From [Clostridium] symbiosum (GTDB lineage Bacteria; Bacillota; Clostridia; Lachnospirales; Lachnospiraceae): 64,000 bases of DNA. The stretch's first letter is position 1; each line of letters begins with the position of its first letter. The notes beneath the pieces are model-generated. The model was not told the origin of the DNA. It searched no databases and saw only the letters and a program-made list of their open reading frames with translations. A program made the position numbers and the translations under genes. The stretch lies in NCBI GenBank assembly GCA_036419695.1, contig CP143946.1:2040001-2104000 (forward strand), read 5' to 3'. Below, piece after piece: positions 16,666 through 24,838 of this stretch.

Positions 16666-17796
16666 ATGGAATTTCGAGACCTGAAAAAACAATATGAAGT
16701 ATTAAAACCAGAAATCGATGCTGCAATTCAAAATGTCATCGACAACACCGCTTTCATCAGCGGCCCGCAAGTAAAAGAACTGGAAGAGCGGCTTGCCGCC
16801 TATACAGGCATGAAATATTGCATTACCTGTGGTAACGGAACCGATGCTCTTTCCATGGTTCTTATGGCCTGGGATATTAAAGAGGGAGACGCGGTATTTG
16901 TTCCTGATTTCACCTTCTTCGCCACCGGAGAGGTAGCTTCTTTCGAGGGAGCAACACCGGTTTTTGTCGATGTAGATGAAGATACCTTTGATATGGATCC
17001 GGCTAAATTAGAAGAAGCAATTAAGGCAGTCATCGAGGAAGGCAAATTAACTCCCAAAATGGTTATTCCCGTCGATTTGTTCGGCCTTCCTGCTCCTTAT
17101 CCGGAAATAGAAAGAGTCGCAAAGCAATATGGACTTAAAGTTTTAGAGGATGGCGCACAGGGCTTTGGCGGCATGCTTGAAGACAGGAGAGCCTGCTCCT
17201 TTGGTGACGCAGCAACTACTTCTTTTTTTCCTGCCAAGCCTCTTGGCTGCTACGGGGATGGCGGAGCCATTTTTACCAATGATAAAAAAATGGCAGAGTA
17301 TCTTGAATCAATCCGGGTTCATGGAAAAGGTTCCTATAAATACGAAAATATCCGTATCGGATGGAATTCTAGGCTGGACACGCTGCAGGCTACTATCATG
17401 CTCCCTAAATTAAAAGCGTTCAAAGAATATGAGCTGGATAAAGTAAATGAGGCGGCTCAGACCTACACGGAACTTTTAAAAGATATTGTCAAGACTCCGA
17501 GTATTCCGGCCGGAGCCTTATCCAGCTGGGCTCAGTATACAATTCAGCTTAAAAACAGGAAAGAACGGGATGGGCTTCAAGAGTTTTTGAAGACAAAAAA
17601 AATTCCGACGATGGTTTATTATCCGATTCCCATGCACAGTCAGAAGGCGTTTGAAGACCTGACGTTATATCAGGAATGCCCGATGACAGAAAAACTTTGT
17701 GAAACAGTATTATCACTTCCGATGCATCCGTACCTGGAGACTTCCGCGATTCACTATATTTCAGAAGAAATAAAAAAATATATCAGTAAGAGGTGA
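16666..17796 (+). CDS. wbpE: UDP-3-keto-amino-uronate aminotransferase, DegT family (WbpE-like)
   Basis: A PLP-dependent sugar aminotransferase of 376 residues. MEFRDLKKQYEVLKPEIDAAI and FISGPQVKELEERLAAYTG are the WbpE/WlbC-type opening. CITCGNGTDALSMVL, EDGAQGFGG (PLP Asp) and FFPAKPLGCYGDGGAI (Schiff-base Lys near residue 184) are in place. It would aminate the C3 ketone made by WbpB before WbpD acetylates it, closing the pathway to UDP-GlcNAc3NAcA. No C2-epimerase (WbpI) is seen. Its base composition is closer to the chromosomal average than the genes before it. Only six bases separate it from dltA. Confidence 0.9.
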   Translation: MEFRDLKKQYEVLKPEIDAAIQNVIDNTAFISGPQVKELEERLAAYTGMKYCITCGNGTDALSMVLMAWDIKEGDAVFVPDFTFFATGEVASFEGATPVFVDVDEDTFDMDPAKLEEAIKAVIEEGKLTPKMVIPVDLFGLPAPYPEIERVAKQYGLKVLEDGAQGFGGMLEDRRACSFGDAATTSFFPAKPLGCYGDGGAIFTNDKKMAEYLESIRVHGKGSYKYENIRIGWNSRLDTLQATIMLPKLKAFKEYELDKVNEAAQTYTELLKDIVKTPSIPAGALSSWAQYTIQLKNRKERDGLQEFLKTKKIPTMVYYPIPMHSQKAFEDLTLYQECPMTEKLCETVLSLPMHPYLETSAIHYISEEIKKYISKR

Positions 17797-17802
17797 AACA
17801 AA

Positions 17803-19341
17803 ATGACCATTTTAGAAAAGATAAGCGAAAATGCATCAAATTACCCGGAACGTATTGCTTATCATAAGGAAAATATACTGGGTGGGGGCATAAGATCGAA
17901 CCGGATAACATGGAAAGAACTGGATTTATATTCTGATAAACTGGCGGCGTATTTGGATCGTATTCTCGAAACCAGGACGCCGCTTATTGTTTACGGACAT
18001 AAGGATCCCTATATGCTGGTATGCTTTCTTGCCTGCGTGAAGTCAGGAAGAGCATATTGTCCGGTCGACATTTCCGTTCCTCTAAACAGAGTTGAGGCAA
18101 TTATTAAAGAAGTACAGCCTGAGCTGATACTTGCGACGGAGGAACTGTCTTTAGAATACGAAAATATTCTATCCTATCATTCGATTATATCAACCATAGA
18201 AAATGAAGAAAATAGTATTGGAAAAGAGAAACAAGTCAGTGCTGAAGATACATTTTATATTATATTTACCTCTGGCAGTACCGGTACGCCTAAGGGTGTG
18301 CAGATTACCAGAGACTGTCTGGATCAGTTTATTAAATGGGCAGTAACACTTGGCCACGGCCTGCAGGAAGGTGAACATTATACATTTCTCAATCAGGCTC
18401 CGTTTTCCTTTGATCTGTCTGTTATGGATTTATATCTTTCTTTATATACGGGCGGAACGCTTTGGGCACTTGAAAAAAGTGTGCAGAATGATATGAAACA
18501 GATGCTTGATTCCCTTAAAGACTCACATGCCGATGTATGGGTTTCCACACCGTCTTTTGCCGATGTCTGCCTGTCGGATAAAAAATTTTCAAGGGAAATA
18601 CTTCCAAATTTAAAACTCTTTTTATTCTGCGGAGAGACTTTGACAAATCGTACAGTGGAGCGGCTGAAGGATGAATTTCCTGATGCAGATATTGTGAATA
18701 CATATGGGCCAACTGAATCTACGGTAGCAGTTACCCAGGTTCTGGTCACTCCGGAACTTTGCGAGACCCAGAATCCCTTGCCGGTGGGAAAAGAAAAGGA
18801 AGGTACATGGATTTTCATTATGGATCAGCAGGGAAACATTCTGCTGGAAGGTGAAAAGGGAGAAATCGTGATAGTTGGAAATTCGGTGAGCATCGGTTAT
18901 TGGAAAAGGCCGGATTTAACAGAAAAAGTATTCGGAAACCGCGAAATAGAAGGTAAAGACTACCGGCTTTATCATACAGGTGATAAAGGATATAAAAAAG
19001 ATGGGCAGCTTTTCTACTGTGGAAGGATTGATCTTCAGATTAAGCTTCATGGTTATCGCATCGAAATAGAAGATATAGAGAGCAATATCATGAAGCTTTC
19101 GGGAGTTGAGAAAGCAGCGCTTTTGCCAGTTTATAAAGACGGACAAGTTCGGAGCCTTACGGCCTTTGTTGTAGCAAAGGATAAAATTGAAGATTCCTTC
19201 AGTGCCGCACAAAAACTGCGGATAGAATTAAAGTCTTATATTCCGGACTATATGATTCCTAAGAAAATTGTTTTCTTAGAAAAACTGCCTATGACGAATA
19301 ATGGGAAAGTGGACAGAAAAGCGCTGGAGGGGATAAAGTAA
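17803..19341 (+). CDS. dltA: D-alanine--carrier protein ligase DltA
   Basis: This cytoplasmic adenylating enzyme activates D-alanine with ATP and loads it on the DltC phosphopantetheine arm. At 512 residues it has the usual DltA length. Motifs: P-loop FTSGSTGTPKGVQIT near residue 155, NTYGPTESTVAV (A5), YHTGDKGY (A7), GRIDLQIKLHGYRIE (A8), and the catalytic NGKVDRKAL at the C-terminus (A10 Lys). D-Ala specificity is inferred from the gene's place ahead of dltB, dltC and dltD. It starts six bases after wbpE, which argues for one transcript with the glycan genes. Confidence 0.93.
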   Translation: MTILEKISENASNYPERIAYHKENILGGGIRSNRITWKELDLYSDKLAAYLDRILETRTPLIVYGHKDPYMLVCFLACVKSGRAYCPVDISVPLNRVEAIIKEVQPELILATEELSLEYENILSYHSIISTIENEENSIGKEKQVSAEDTFYIIFTSGSTGTPKGVQITRDCLDQFIKWAVTLGHGLQEGEHYTFLNQAPFSFDLSVMDLYLSLYTGGTLWALEKSVQNDMKQMLDSLKDSHADVWVSTPSFADVCLSDKKFSREILPNLKLFLFCGETLTNRTVERLKDEFPDADIVNTYGPTESTVAVTQVLVTPELCETQNPLPVGKEKEGTWIFIMDQQGNILLEGEKGEIVIVGNSVSIGYWKRPDLTEKVFGNREIEGKDYRLYHTGDKGYKKDGQLFYCGRIDLQIKLHGYRIEIEDIESNIMKLSGVEKAALLPVYKDGQVRSLTAFVVAKDKIEDSFSAAQKLRIELKSYIPDYMIPKKIVFLEKLPMTNNGKVDRKALEGIK

Positions 19342-20516
19342 TGAACTTTTTTTCTGGATACACATTTTTTGTTTACTTGTTCGCAGCACTTATCCCGGCA
19401 GTGATGCTGGGACTTTCCGGAAAATCATTAAAAAATTACAGAACGGTTTTGACAATCCTTTTTATCTGGGCAATCTATAAGGATAGTCTGGTTCAACTGG
19501 TATATTTGATGGTCTATGCGGCAGCGGCAGTTTATCTTGTGAAAATATATTTATTTCTCAGGAAAAGGTATGGAAGGAATCAATACATATACGGACATGC
19601 TATACTCCTGGCGGTAATTCCTCTGGTGCTGAGCAAGGTGAGCGGCCTGTATGGAAAGAGTATTTTTGGATTTTTGGGGATATCTTATATTTGTTTCAGG
19701 GTGATTCAAATTATTATTGAAACGTACGATGGAGTAATTCAGGAAATAGAACCGCTTCAGTTTCTGAATTTTATTTTGTTTTTCCCATGTCTTAGTTCTG
19801 GCCCCATTGACAGAAGCAGACGCTTTGGCGAGGACTATGATAAAACTTACTCAGTTAAAGAGTACCAGGAACTGATGGGAACCGGCTTATATAAAATTCT
19901 GTTAGGACTATTTTATAAGGTTGTATGCTCGGCGGTATTTTATAAACTGCTGACAGATGTTTTTGCGGAGCGTTATAGGCCGATCTACATCATTGGATAT
20001 GCGTATGTTTATGGCCTGTATATGTTTTTTGACTTTGCAGGTTACAGCTCTATGGCCGTGGGAACAAGCTATCTTCTGGGAATAAGGACGCCGGATAATT
20101 TTAACAGGCCATTTCTCAGTATTGATATGAAAGATTTCTGGAACCGCTGGCACATTACATTATCTTCCTGGTTCAGAGATTTTATTTTCACCCGTTTTAT
20201 GGTGGATTCAGCCAGAAAGAAGCGGTTTAAAAGCCGCTTGAACGGGGCGGCTGCCGGTTTAATTCTTAATATGACAATTATGGGAATCTGGCACGGTCTG
20301 GAGCCGCACTATATTATTTATGGTGTCTATCACGGTTTGATTTTAGCAGTAACTGAGATTTATCAGAAGAAATCAAAATTTTATCGGAATCATAAGGACA
20401 AAGGCTGGTATCGTTTTGGTTCCTGGTTTTTGACTTTAAATCTTGTCATGTTTGGATTCTTGATATTTTCAGGGCATGTATCGAAAATTTGGAATGCAGT
20501 TATTGTCTATTTGTAA
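19341..20516 (+). CDS. dltB: D-alanyl transfer membrane protein DltB (MBOAT family)
   Basis: A 391-residue membrane-bound O-acyltransferase with about eleven segments. It has the MBOAT signature DMKDFWNRWHITLSSWFRDFIF and the catalytic His in MGIWHGLEPHYIIYGVYHGL (about residue 315). DltB takes D-alanine from DltC and passes it across the membrane. In dlt systems the acceptor outside is a tyrosine of the DltX microprotein, then DltD and finally the polymer. The ATG overlaps the stop of dltA by one base. Confidence 0.94.
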   Translation: MNFFSGYTFFVYLFAALIPAVMLGLSGKSLKNYRTVLTILFIWAIYKDSLVQLVYLMVYAAAAVYLVKIYLFLRKRYGRNQYIYGHAILLAVIPLVLSKVSGLYGKSIFGFLGISYICFRVIQIIIETYDGVIQEIEPLQFLNFILFFPCLSSGPIDRSRRFGEDYDKTYSVKEYQELMGTGLYKILLGLFYKVVCSAVFYKLLTDVFAERYRPIYIIGYAYVYGLYMFFDFAGYSSMAVGTSYLLGIRTPDNFNRPFLSIDMKDFWNRWHITLSSWFRDFIFTRFMVDSARKKRFKSRLNGAAAGLILNMTIMGIWHGLEPHYIIYGVYHGLILAVTEIYQKKSKFYRNHKDKGWYRFGSWFLTLNLVMFGFLIFSGHVSKIWNAVIVYL

Positions 20517-20536
20517 AATGAAAGGATGAGTTGAAA

Positions 20537-20767
20537 ATGGAAGAAAAAGTATTGGAAATGTTGGCAGAGCTTTGTGAAGATGAGATTGTGAAAGAAAAAC
20601 AGGAGGTAGAACTGTTTGAGACGGGGCTCTTGGATTCTCTGACCTTTGCAGAACTATTATTTGAGATAGAGAATCAGTTTGGCGTGATTATCGCGCCCTC
20701 GGAAATTGAGCGGAAAGATATTAATACGCCCCAAAAAATTATTGAACTGATTAAGGCGAGGCTGTAA
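20537..20767 (+). CDS. dltC: D-alanyl carrier protein DltC
   Basis: A 76-residue acyl-carrier-type protein. GLLDSLTFAELLFEIE holds the serine that takes the phosphopantetheine arm. It shuttles D-alanine between DltA and DltB. ATG 20537 is chosen because AAAGGATGAG lies at a good distance; an in-frame TTG six bases earlier is less likely. Confidence 0.93.
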   Translation: MEEKVLEMLAELCEDEIVKEKQEVELFETGLLDSLTFAELLFEIENQFGVIIAPSEIERKDINTPQKIIELIKARL

Positions 20768-20769
20768 AA

Positions 20770-21939
20770 ATGAAAAGAATACTTTCTTTCATGGGAGCGC
20801 TGATGTTATTTATTATTACTTGCATAGGATTGTTTATTTATTCCGAAAAGTTGATAAATAATAAAAAAGAAACGTTGATATATTATAACACGGATAAAAG
20901 AAATTTCTGCAAGGCGGCCATGGAAATTATATTTACGGATGACACAATTCCTGTATTGGGCTCATCTGAGTTATCTGCGTCAGATGAGGTTGCCTATCCA
21001 CCGTCGTTATTCCAAAACGGAAATTCCGATTTCAATATGATTATGATAGGAAGGGGGACTATGCAGAGCCTGCACCATGCGATTAATCTTGGGGCGTATG
21101 CAAAAAATATCCCTTCAGAAAAAGTTGTGTTGATTCTGTCCCCACAGTGGTTTACATCCTCACATCTCAATTCTGAGGCATATGCCAGCCGTTTTTCGGA
21201 GCGGATGTATGTAGAATTTTTGAAAAATTCCGATATTACGTATGAGGTAAAAAAAAGAGTGACGGAAAGGGTTCAATCTCTTTTAGAATCAGATCCACCA
21301 CAATTAAAGCGTGTGAAAACATATGAGAAAAATTATATAAAACATACATTAAATCCCGTTTCACACATAGAAATGGCAGTATATGATTCTTTCATGAATT
21401 TGAAACAGCGTTTTTTACTTTATGAGGATATCAAAGACAGGGAATTTGAATTGATGGAGCCAATTATAGCTGAAGATATTAATTTCAATCAATTGATGAA
21501 AGAAGCTGAAAATGCAGGCAAAGAGGCTTGCACAAATAATGATTTATTCATCTATGATGAGTATTATGATACATATGTTAAGGATTCACTGAATCAGAGA
21601 AAGGATTCTGAAGTTAACTCCAGCTATTTGGACTCACCGGAATATGATGACTTTTGTTTGTTTCTCGAAGTGTGTAAGGAGACCGGAATTGAGCCTTTAA
21701 TCGTTAGTATTCCTGTAAACGGGCGCTGGTATGACTGGACTGGTTTTCCGAAAGAAGAGAGAGCTGCTTATTATCAAAAGATACGTTCAATTTGTGAAGA
21801 ATATCAGGTTCAAATAGCCGATTTTTCTGATAAGGAGTATGAAGAATATTTTCTAAAAGACATTATGCATTTGGGCTGGAAAGGATGGGTTTATCTGGAT
21901 GAAGCTGTTTACCATTTTTATAAAGAAGATAAACAATAA
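20770..21939 (+). CDS. dltD: D-alanine transfer protein DltD
   Basis: A 389-residue protein with one N-terminal membrane anchor (FMGALMLFIITCIGLFIY) and an extracellular SGNH-type domain. Catalytic elements: PVLGSSELSAS (nucleophile Ser), ILSPQWFTS, and the late DIMHLGWKGW with Asp and His. It moves D-alanine onto the outer polymer, usually lipoteichoic acid. It begins two bases after dltC. Its stop is TAATG, overlapping the ATG of a short reading frame that begins a DltX-like sequence. Confidence 0.93.
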   Translation: MKRILSFMGALMLFIITCIGLFIYSEKLINNKKETLIYYNTDKRNFCKAAMEIIFTDDTIPVLGSSELSASDEVAYPPSLFQNGNSDFNMIMIGRGTMQSLHHAINLGAYAKNIPSEKVVLILSPQWFTSSHLNSEAYASRFSERMYVEFLKNSDITYEVKKRVTERVQSLLESDPPQLKRVKTYEKNYIKHTLNPVSHIEMAVYDSFMNLKQRFLLYEDIKDREFELMEPIIAEDINFNQLMKEAENAGKEACTNNDLFIYDEYYDTYVKDSLNQRKDSEVNSSYLDSPEYDDFCLFLEVCKETGIEPLIVSIPVNGRWYDWTGFPKEERAAYYQKIRSICEEYQVQIADFSDKEYEEYFLKDIMHLGWKGWVYLDEAVYHFYKEDKQ

Positions 21940-22060
21940 TGAAAAAATATACATTTTAACACATGGAATCGTGATGTGGTTTATGATGATTGCAATATTG
22001 TTATATTTGTTAAAAGCTGATCTTTCCTCTGCACCAGAATTTATTTATAATCAATTTTAA
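21939..22060 (+). pseudogene. DltX-like microprotein, reading frame broken in an A6 run
   Basis: The frame 21974-22060 encodes a hydrophobic helix (WFMMIAILLYLL) and ends APEFIYNQF, close to the FIYNEF tail that marks DltX proteins. DltX is the ~40-50-residue partner of DltB, whose C-terminal tyrosine takes part in D-alanine transfer. The natural start would be ATG 21939, which overlaps the dltD stop, but from there translation ends after six codons. One extra A in the A6 run (21942-21947) gives a 40-residue protein starting MKKIYILTHGIVMWF. As written, either the gene is off, or it is rescued by slippage, or a base is missing from the assembly, or translation starts at GTG 21971 or ATG 21974. 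Confidence 0.65.
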
Positions 22061-22065
22061 AGCTT

Positions 22066-22139
22066 AAAAGCCGGCAAAGACTCCGCATACAAGATTCATC
22101 CATCCCCATCTTGCACATGCATTTTCTTTCCCGGCTTTT
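22066..22139. terminator. Bidirectional terminator between the dlt operon and coaX
   Basis: AAAAGCCGG (22066-22074) pairs with CCGGCTTTT (22131-22139). A nested stem, CAAGAT (22090-22095) with ATCTTG (22108-22113), lies in the loop. A/T runs on both sides let it serve the dlt transcript and the opposing coaX transcript. Confidence 0.65.
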
Positions 22140-22163
22140 ACCTTTTCTACTATCTTAATCTTA

Positions 22164-22928
22164 CTATCGATTTTTCTCATACAACGCCAGCAGCCCCTTC
22201 AGCAGCAGCGCCCCATCATAAATAATCGTATGGCTGCAGAGCGGCAGCACCGCCTTTGCAATACCGCCGGTGGCGATAACGGTGGCGGGTTCTCCCAGTT
22301 CTTCCTCAATCTTCGTAATCATCCCGTCTATCATAGCTGCATTTCCGAAAATAACCCCGCTTCTCATACAATCCACGGTATTTTTCCCAATGACTCTTTT
22401 CGGCGTATCCAGGCTGATTCGCGGCAGTTGGGCCGTACTTGCGCTCATACTGTCTAAAGATACGCGAAGGCCGGGGAGAATGGCGCCTCCGATATAACGG
22501 CTGTTCTTATCAATGACCGACATTGTGGTGGCGGTTCCCATCTCCATGATTATAATGGGCGGCTCATGCTCACCCAGGGCTCCGATGGAATTGACAATCA
22601 TATCGCTGCCCACGGATTTCGGATTATCCATCAGGATATTGAGTCCGGTTTTCATGCCGGAGCCGACGAGCTTGGGCGAGATTCCGGTGATTTTTCTGAC
22701 AGCGGACATAAGCGTCCTGTTTAACGGCGGGACGACCGAGGAAATAATGGCGCCCTCAATCTCTTTTGGCTCAATATGATAGATTTCCAGAATACTTTTC
22801 AGCGTAATGGCATATTCCAGATTGGTTTTGCCAATAGTAGTTGTGATACGCTCTGCAAAATATGTTTTTTTACTGTCAATGGCCCCAATGAAAATATTCG
22901 TGTTGCCGATATCGATTGCCAGAATCAT
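22164..22928 (-). CDS. coaX: Type III pantothenate kinase (CoaX), divergent form
   Basis: This enzyme phosphorylates pantothenate in the first step of coenzyme A synthesis. MILAIDIGNTNIFIGA is the phosphate-binding start, followed by ISSVVPPLNRT and GTATTMSVID; the C-terminus has ATGGIAKAVLPLC. I chose the ATG with AAGGAGC upstream (22928); a longer frame adds 13 unrelated residues. At 254 residues the length is normal. The usual acidic motif D-x-GTATTFD reads E-M-GTATTMSV here, so the active-site Asp is replaced by Glu, as in a divergent clostridial branch. It stands alone and converges on the dlt operon. Confidence 0.88.
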   Translation of the reverse strand: MILAIDIGNTNIFIGAIDSKKTYFAERITTTIGKTNLEYAITLKSILEIYHIEPKEIEGAIISSVVPPLNRTLMSAVRKITGISPKLVGSGMKTGLNILMDNPKSVGSDMIVNSIGALGEHEPPIIIMEMGTATTMSVIDKNSRYIGGAILPGLRVSLDSMSASTAQLPRISLDTPKRVIGKNTVDCMRSGVIFGNAAMIDGMITKIEEELGEPATVIATGGIAKAVLPLCSHTIIYDGALLLKGLLALYEKNR

Positions 22929-23406
22929 GCGGATGCTCCTTATGTTTAATATACTGAAAGTATACATTATTTTTGTCGGAAAAACAATCGTGCAAACATG
23001 TGAATTGTTACGATAAATACATTTTGTACTATAGTCTGGCCCTGCGGCTGAATATTATTCGTTGTTGTCCACCGGCAATATCCCGTGAGGCGTGTTATTG
23101 TTTGCAGCACGCTGTTTTTATATCATAGGAAAATTCTCCTATGATATAAAAAGCCCTCCGGGCAGGATGCGCATTTGCGCGAAGATGTAATATGCCACTA
23201 TGCGGCCGCGCTCGGCGCGAGAGTCCGGCGAGCCGGACTCTTTCTTGAATGGGGTGGTAACAGTAAATGTTAGTCTTTGGGCGTTCTCATTATAGGATCT
23301 TATTATAGCTCTCATCATAGCAGGCATTTTTACTTTACCGTGGCCAAACGGCGGTGTACAATGATGATATCTTTTTTTGTGCAGGAGTGAATGGGAGCGT
23401 GATAAT
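22929..23406. other. Gene-free stretch with a long hairpin and a dispersed repeat
   Basis: No coding sequence is supported. At 23115-23152 there is a perfect 16-bp inverted repeat (arms TTTTTATATCATAGGA and complement) around AAATTC. Just before it, about 23070-23113, lies a CCCGTGAGGCGTGTTATTG-type sequence that recurs in the intergenic regions at 24.5-24.65 kb and 28.97 kb. Confidence 0.6.
23115..23152. repeat. 16-bp-arm hairpin, first of two similar copies
   Basis: Arms 23115-23130 and 23137-23152 with loop AAATTC. A looser copy lies at 30341-30377 (TTTTTAGATCATAGG and CTATGCTCTAAAAA). Both are followed by a CTCCGGG/TTCCGGGG-type G/C-rich stretch, so this is probably a small dispersed element that may also end transcription. 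Confidence 0.5.
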
Positions 23407-24399
23407 ATGATTTTTAAAAAATTTTTGATAGAGACCGGAACGGGAGAAACAGGATTCCGGATAAAAGGCGAACCGGTGGAGACAGAAGAGGACGGCTGCG
23501 GTGACAGCGGCGGTAATATCGACGGAAGGATTGAAGGAAGCAGAAGTGGAAACGACAGAAGTGGAAAAACCAGCAGTGGAAACACCGGATTACCGAAGAA
23601 CCGCAAACGGCGCAGCGGAGGCGCGCTTCTCACCTGTTTTCTGAAGGATAATACGGACGGAAAACCGGATGCTAGGAGAAAAGCGGTCATTATCTGTCCG
23701 GGCGGCGGTTATGAATTTTGTTCCACCAGGGAAGGGGAGCCGGCGGCTTTCCAGTTTCTTGCCATGGACTGTCAGGCATTTGTGCTCCACTACAGCACGG
23801 ATCCCGGCATCTTTCCCGAGGCGCTCTGTGAGCTGGCGGCCGCCGTGGCATTGATACGGAGACGGGCCGGTGAATGGCATATTGAGCCAAACGGAATCTG
23901 TGTGTGCGGCTTTTCGGCGGGCGGTCATCTGGCGGCTTCGCTGGGAGTGTTCTGGAACAGGAATTTTTTGAAGGAGCGGCTGGGCCTTGAACCGGAGCAA
24001 ATGCGTCCGAACGGGCTGATTCTTTCTTACCCCGTTATCTCATCGGGGGAATACGGGCATGCGGCATCCTTTGACAATCTGACGGGAAAGGGCAGAGCGG
24101 AATTTTCACGGGAGTTTCTGTCTTTGGAGAACCAGGTGGGAGAACAGGTCCCGCCGGTTTTCATGTGGCATACGGATACCGACGGAACCGTGCCGGTGGA
24201 AAATTCTTTGCTCTTTGCCTGGGCGCTTAAAAAGGCAAAGGTCAGTCTGGAGCTTCATATCTATCCGCAGGGAAGACACGGTCTGGCCCTGGCAAATGAG
24301 GAGACGGATAAGGAGACGGATGACGGGAGAGGCGGTTATGTGGTGCCGTGCTGCCAGTCCTGGACAGAGCTTGTAAAAAAGTGGATCATATCGCTTTGA
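23407..24399 (+). CDS. Alpha/beta-hydrolase esterase (BD-FAE/acetyl-esterase-like)
   Basis: A cytoplasmic hydrolase of about 330 residues. AVIICPGGGYEFCSTREGEPAA is the oxyanion-hole start (HGGG-like PGGGY), GFSAGGHLAASL has the nucleophile Ser, WHTDTDGTVPVENS carries the acid, and PQGRHGLAL the catalytic His. Such enzymes remove acetyl or feruloyl groups from sugars or small esters. A low-complexity insert of about 45 residues, rich in Gly, Ser, Arg and Asp (residues 20-70), separates the first strand from the core. Starts at ATG 23407, after GGGAGCG. No operon partners. Confidence 0.8.
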   Translation: MIFKKFLIETGTGETGFRIKGEPVETEEDGCGDSGGNIDGRIEGSRSGNDRSGKTSSGNTGLPKNRKRRSGGALLTCFLKDNTDGKPDARRKAVIICPGGGYEFCSTREGEPAAFQFLAMDCQAFVLHYSTDPGIFPEALCELAAAVALIRRRAGEWHIEPNGICVCGFSAGGHLAASLGVFWNRNFLKERLGLEPEQMRPNGLILSYPVISSGEYGHAASFDNLTGKGRAEFSREFLSLENQVGEQVPPVFMWHTDTDGTVPVENSLLFAWALKKAKVSLELHIYPQGRHGLALANEETDKETDDGRGGYVVPCCQSWTELVKKWIISL

Positions 24400-24685
24400 A
24401 AAAATCTGTCCGGTACAGGATAAACTGGACAGAATAGGTCACGGTTCACTCGGGATGTATACCCGATAAAGCGGGGCACGCTGTCCCGCGAGGTGTTTTC
24501 ACGTGTTTTCGTGAAAATCCCGAGTTCTGCGGCGCGATACAACGAAAAGTGCGCGATGCGGACTTTTCATTACAATCAATGGCGTTCTTTGCCATTTCTG
24601 TGCATCGCGAAGCGTGTTATTGTTCACAGCGCAATGCGGTATGAACAATAACTAGATTATAGAAAAGCTCTGTCAAGACTTTTTA
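24400..24685. repeat. Intergenic region with two dispersed-repeat segments
   Basis: No gene is seen. At 24482-24535 the sequence CCCGCGAGGTGTTTT ... CCCGAGTTCTGCGGCGC matches that at 28968-29025 (CCCGCGAGGCGTTTT ... CCCGAGCGCTGCGGCGC). At 24607-24633 GCGAAGCGTGTTATTGTTCA resembles 23084-23106. These are related intergenic repeats of unknown role. Confidence 0.5.
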
Positions 24686-24747
24686 TTGACTTTCCTTATA
24701 TTTCATAATAGAATAAAGTAGACATCTTCCACGGATGTCTATTTTTT
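24686..24747 (+). promoter_or_regulatory. prfC promoter with a terminator-like hairpin at its start point
   Basis: TTGACT (24686-24691), a 17-bp spacer and TAGAAT (24709-24714) form a good promoter. Directly after it TAGACATC (24719-24726) pairs with GATGTCTA (24734-24741), followed by six T. The hairpin would form at the very 5' end of the RNA. It may stop upstream read-through, or limit escape from this promoter. Confidence 0.5.
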
Positions 24748-24838
24748 CGACAGGAAACAGAGACTGTTTATGGAAAGGCCGTATGCGCCATATTCAGTGT
24801 GGAACATTAGAGAATCATTGATTTTGGAGGAAAAACTC

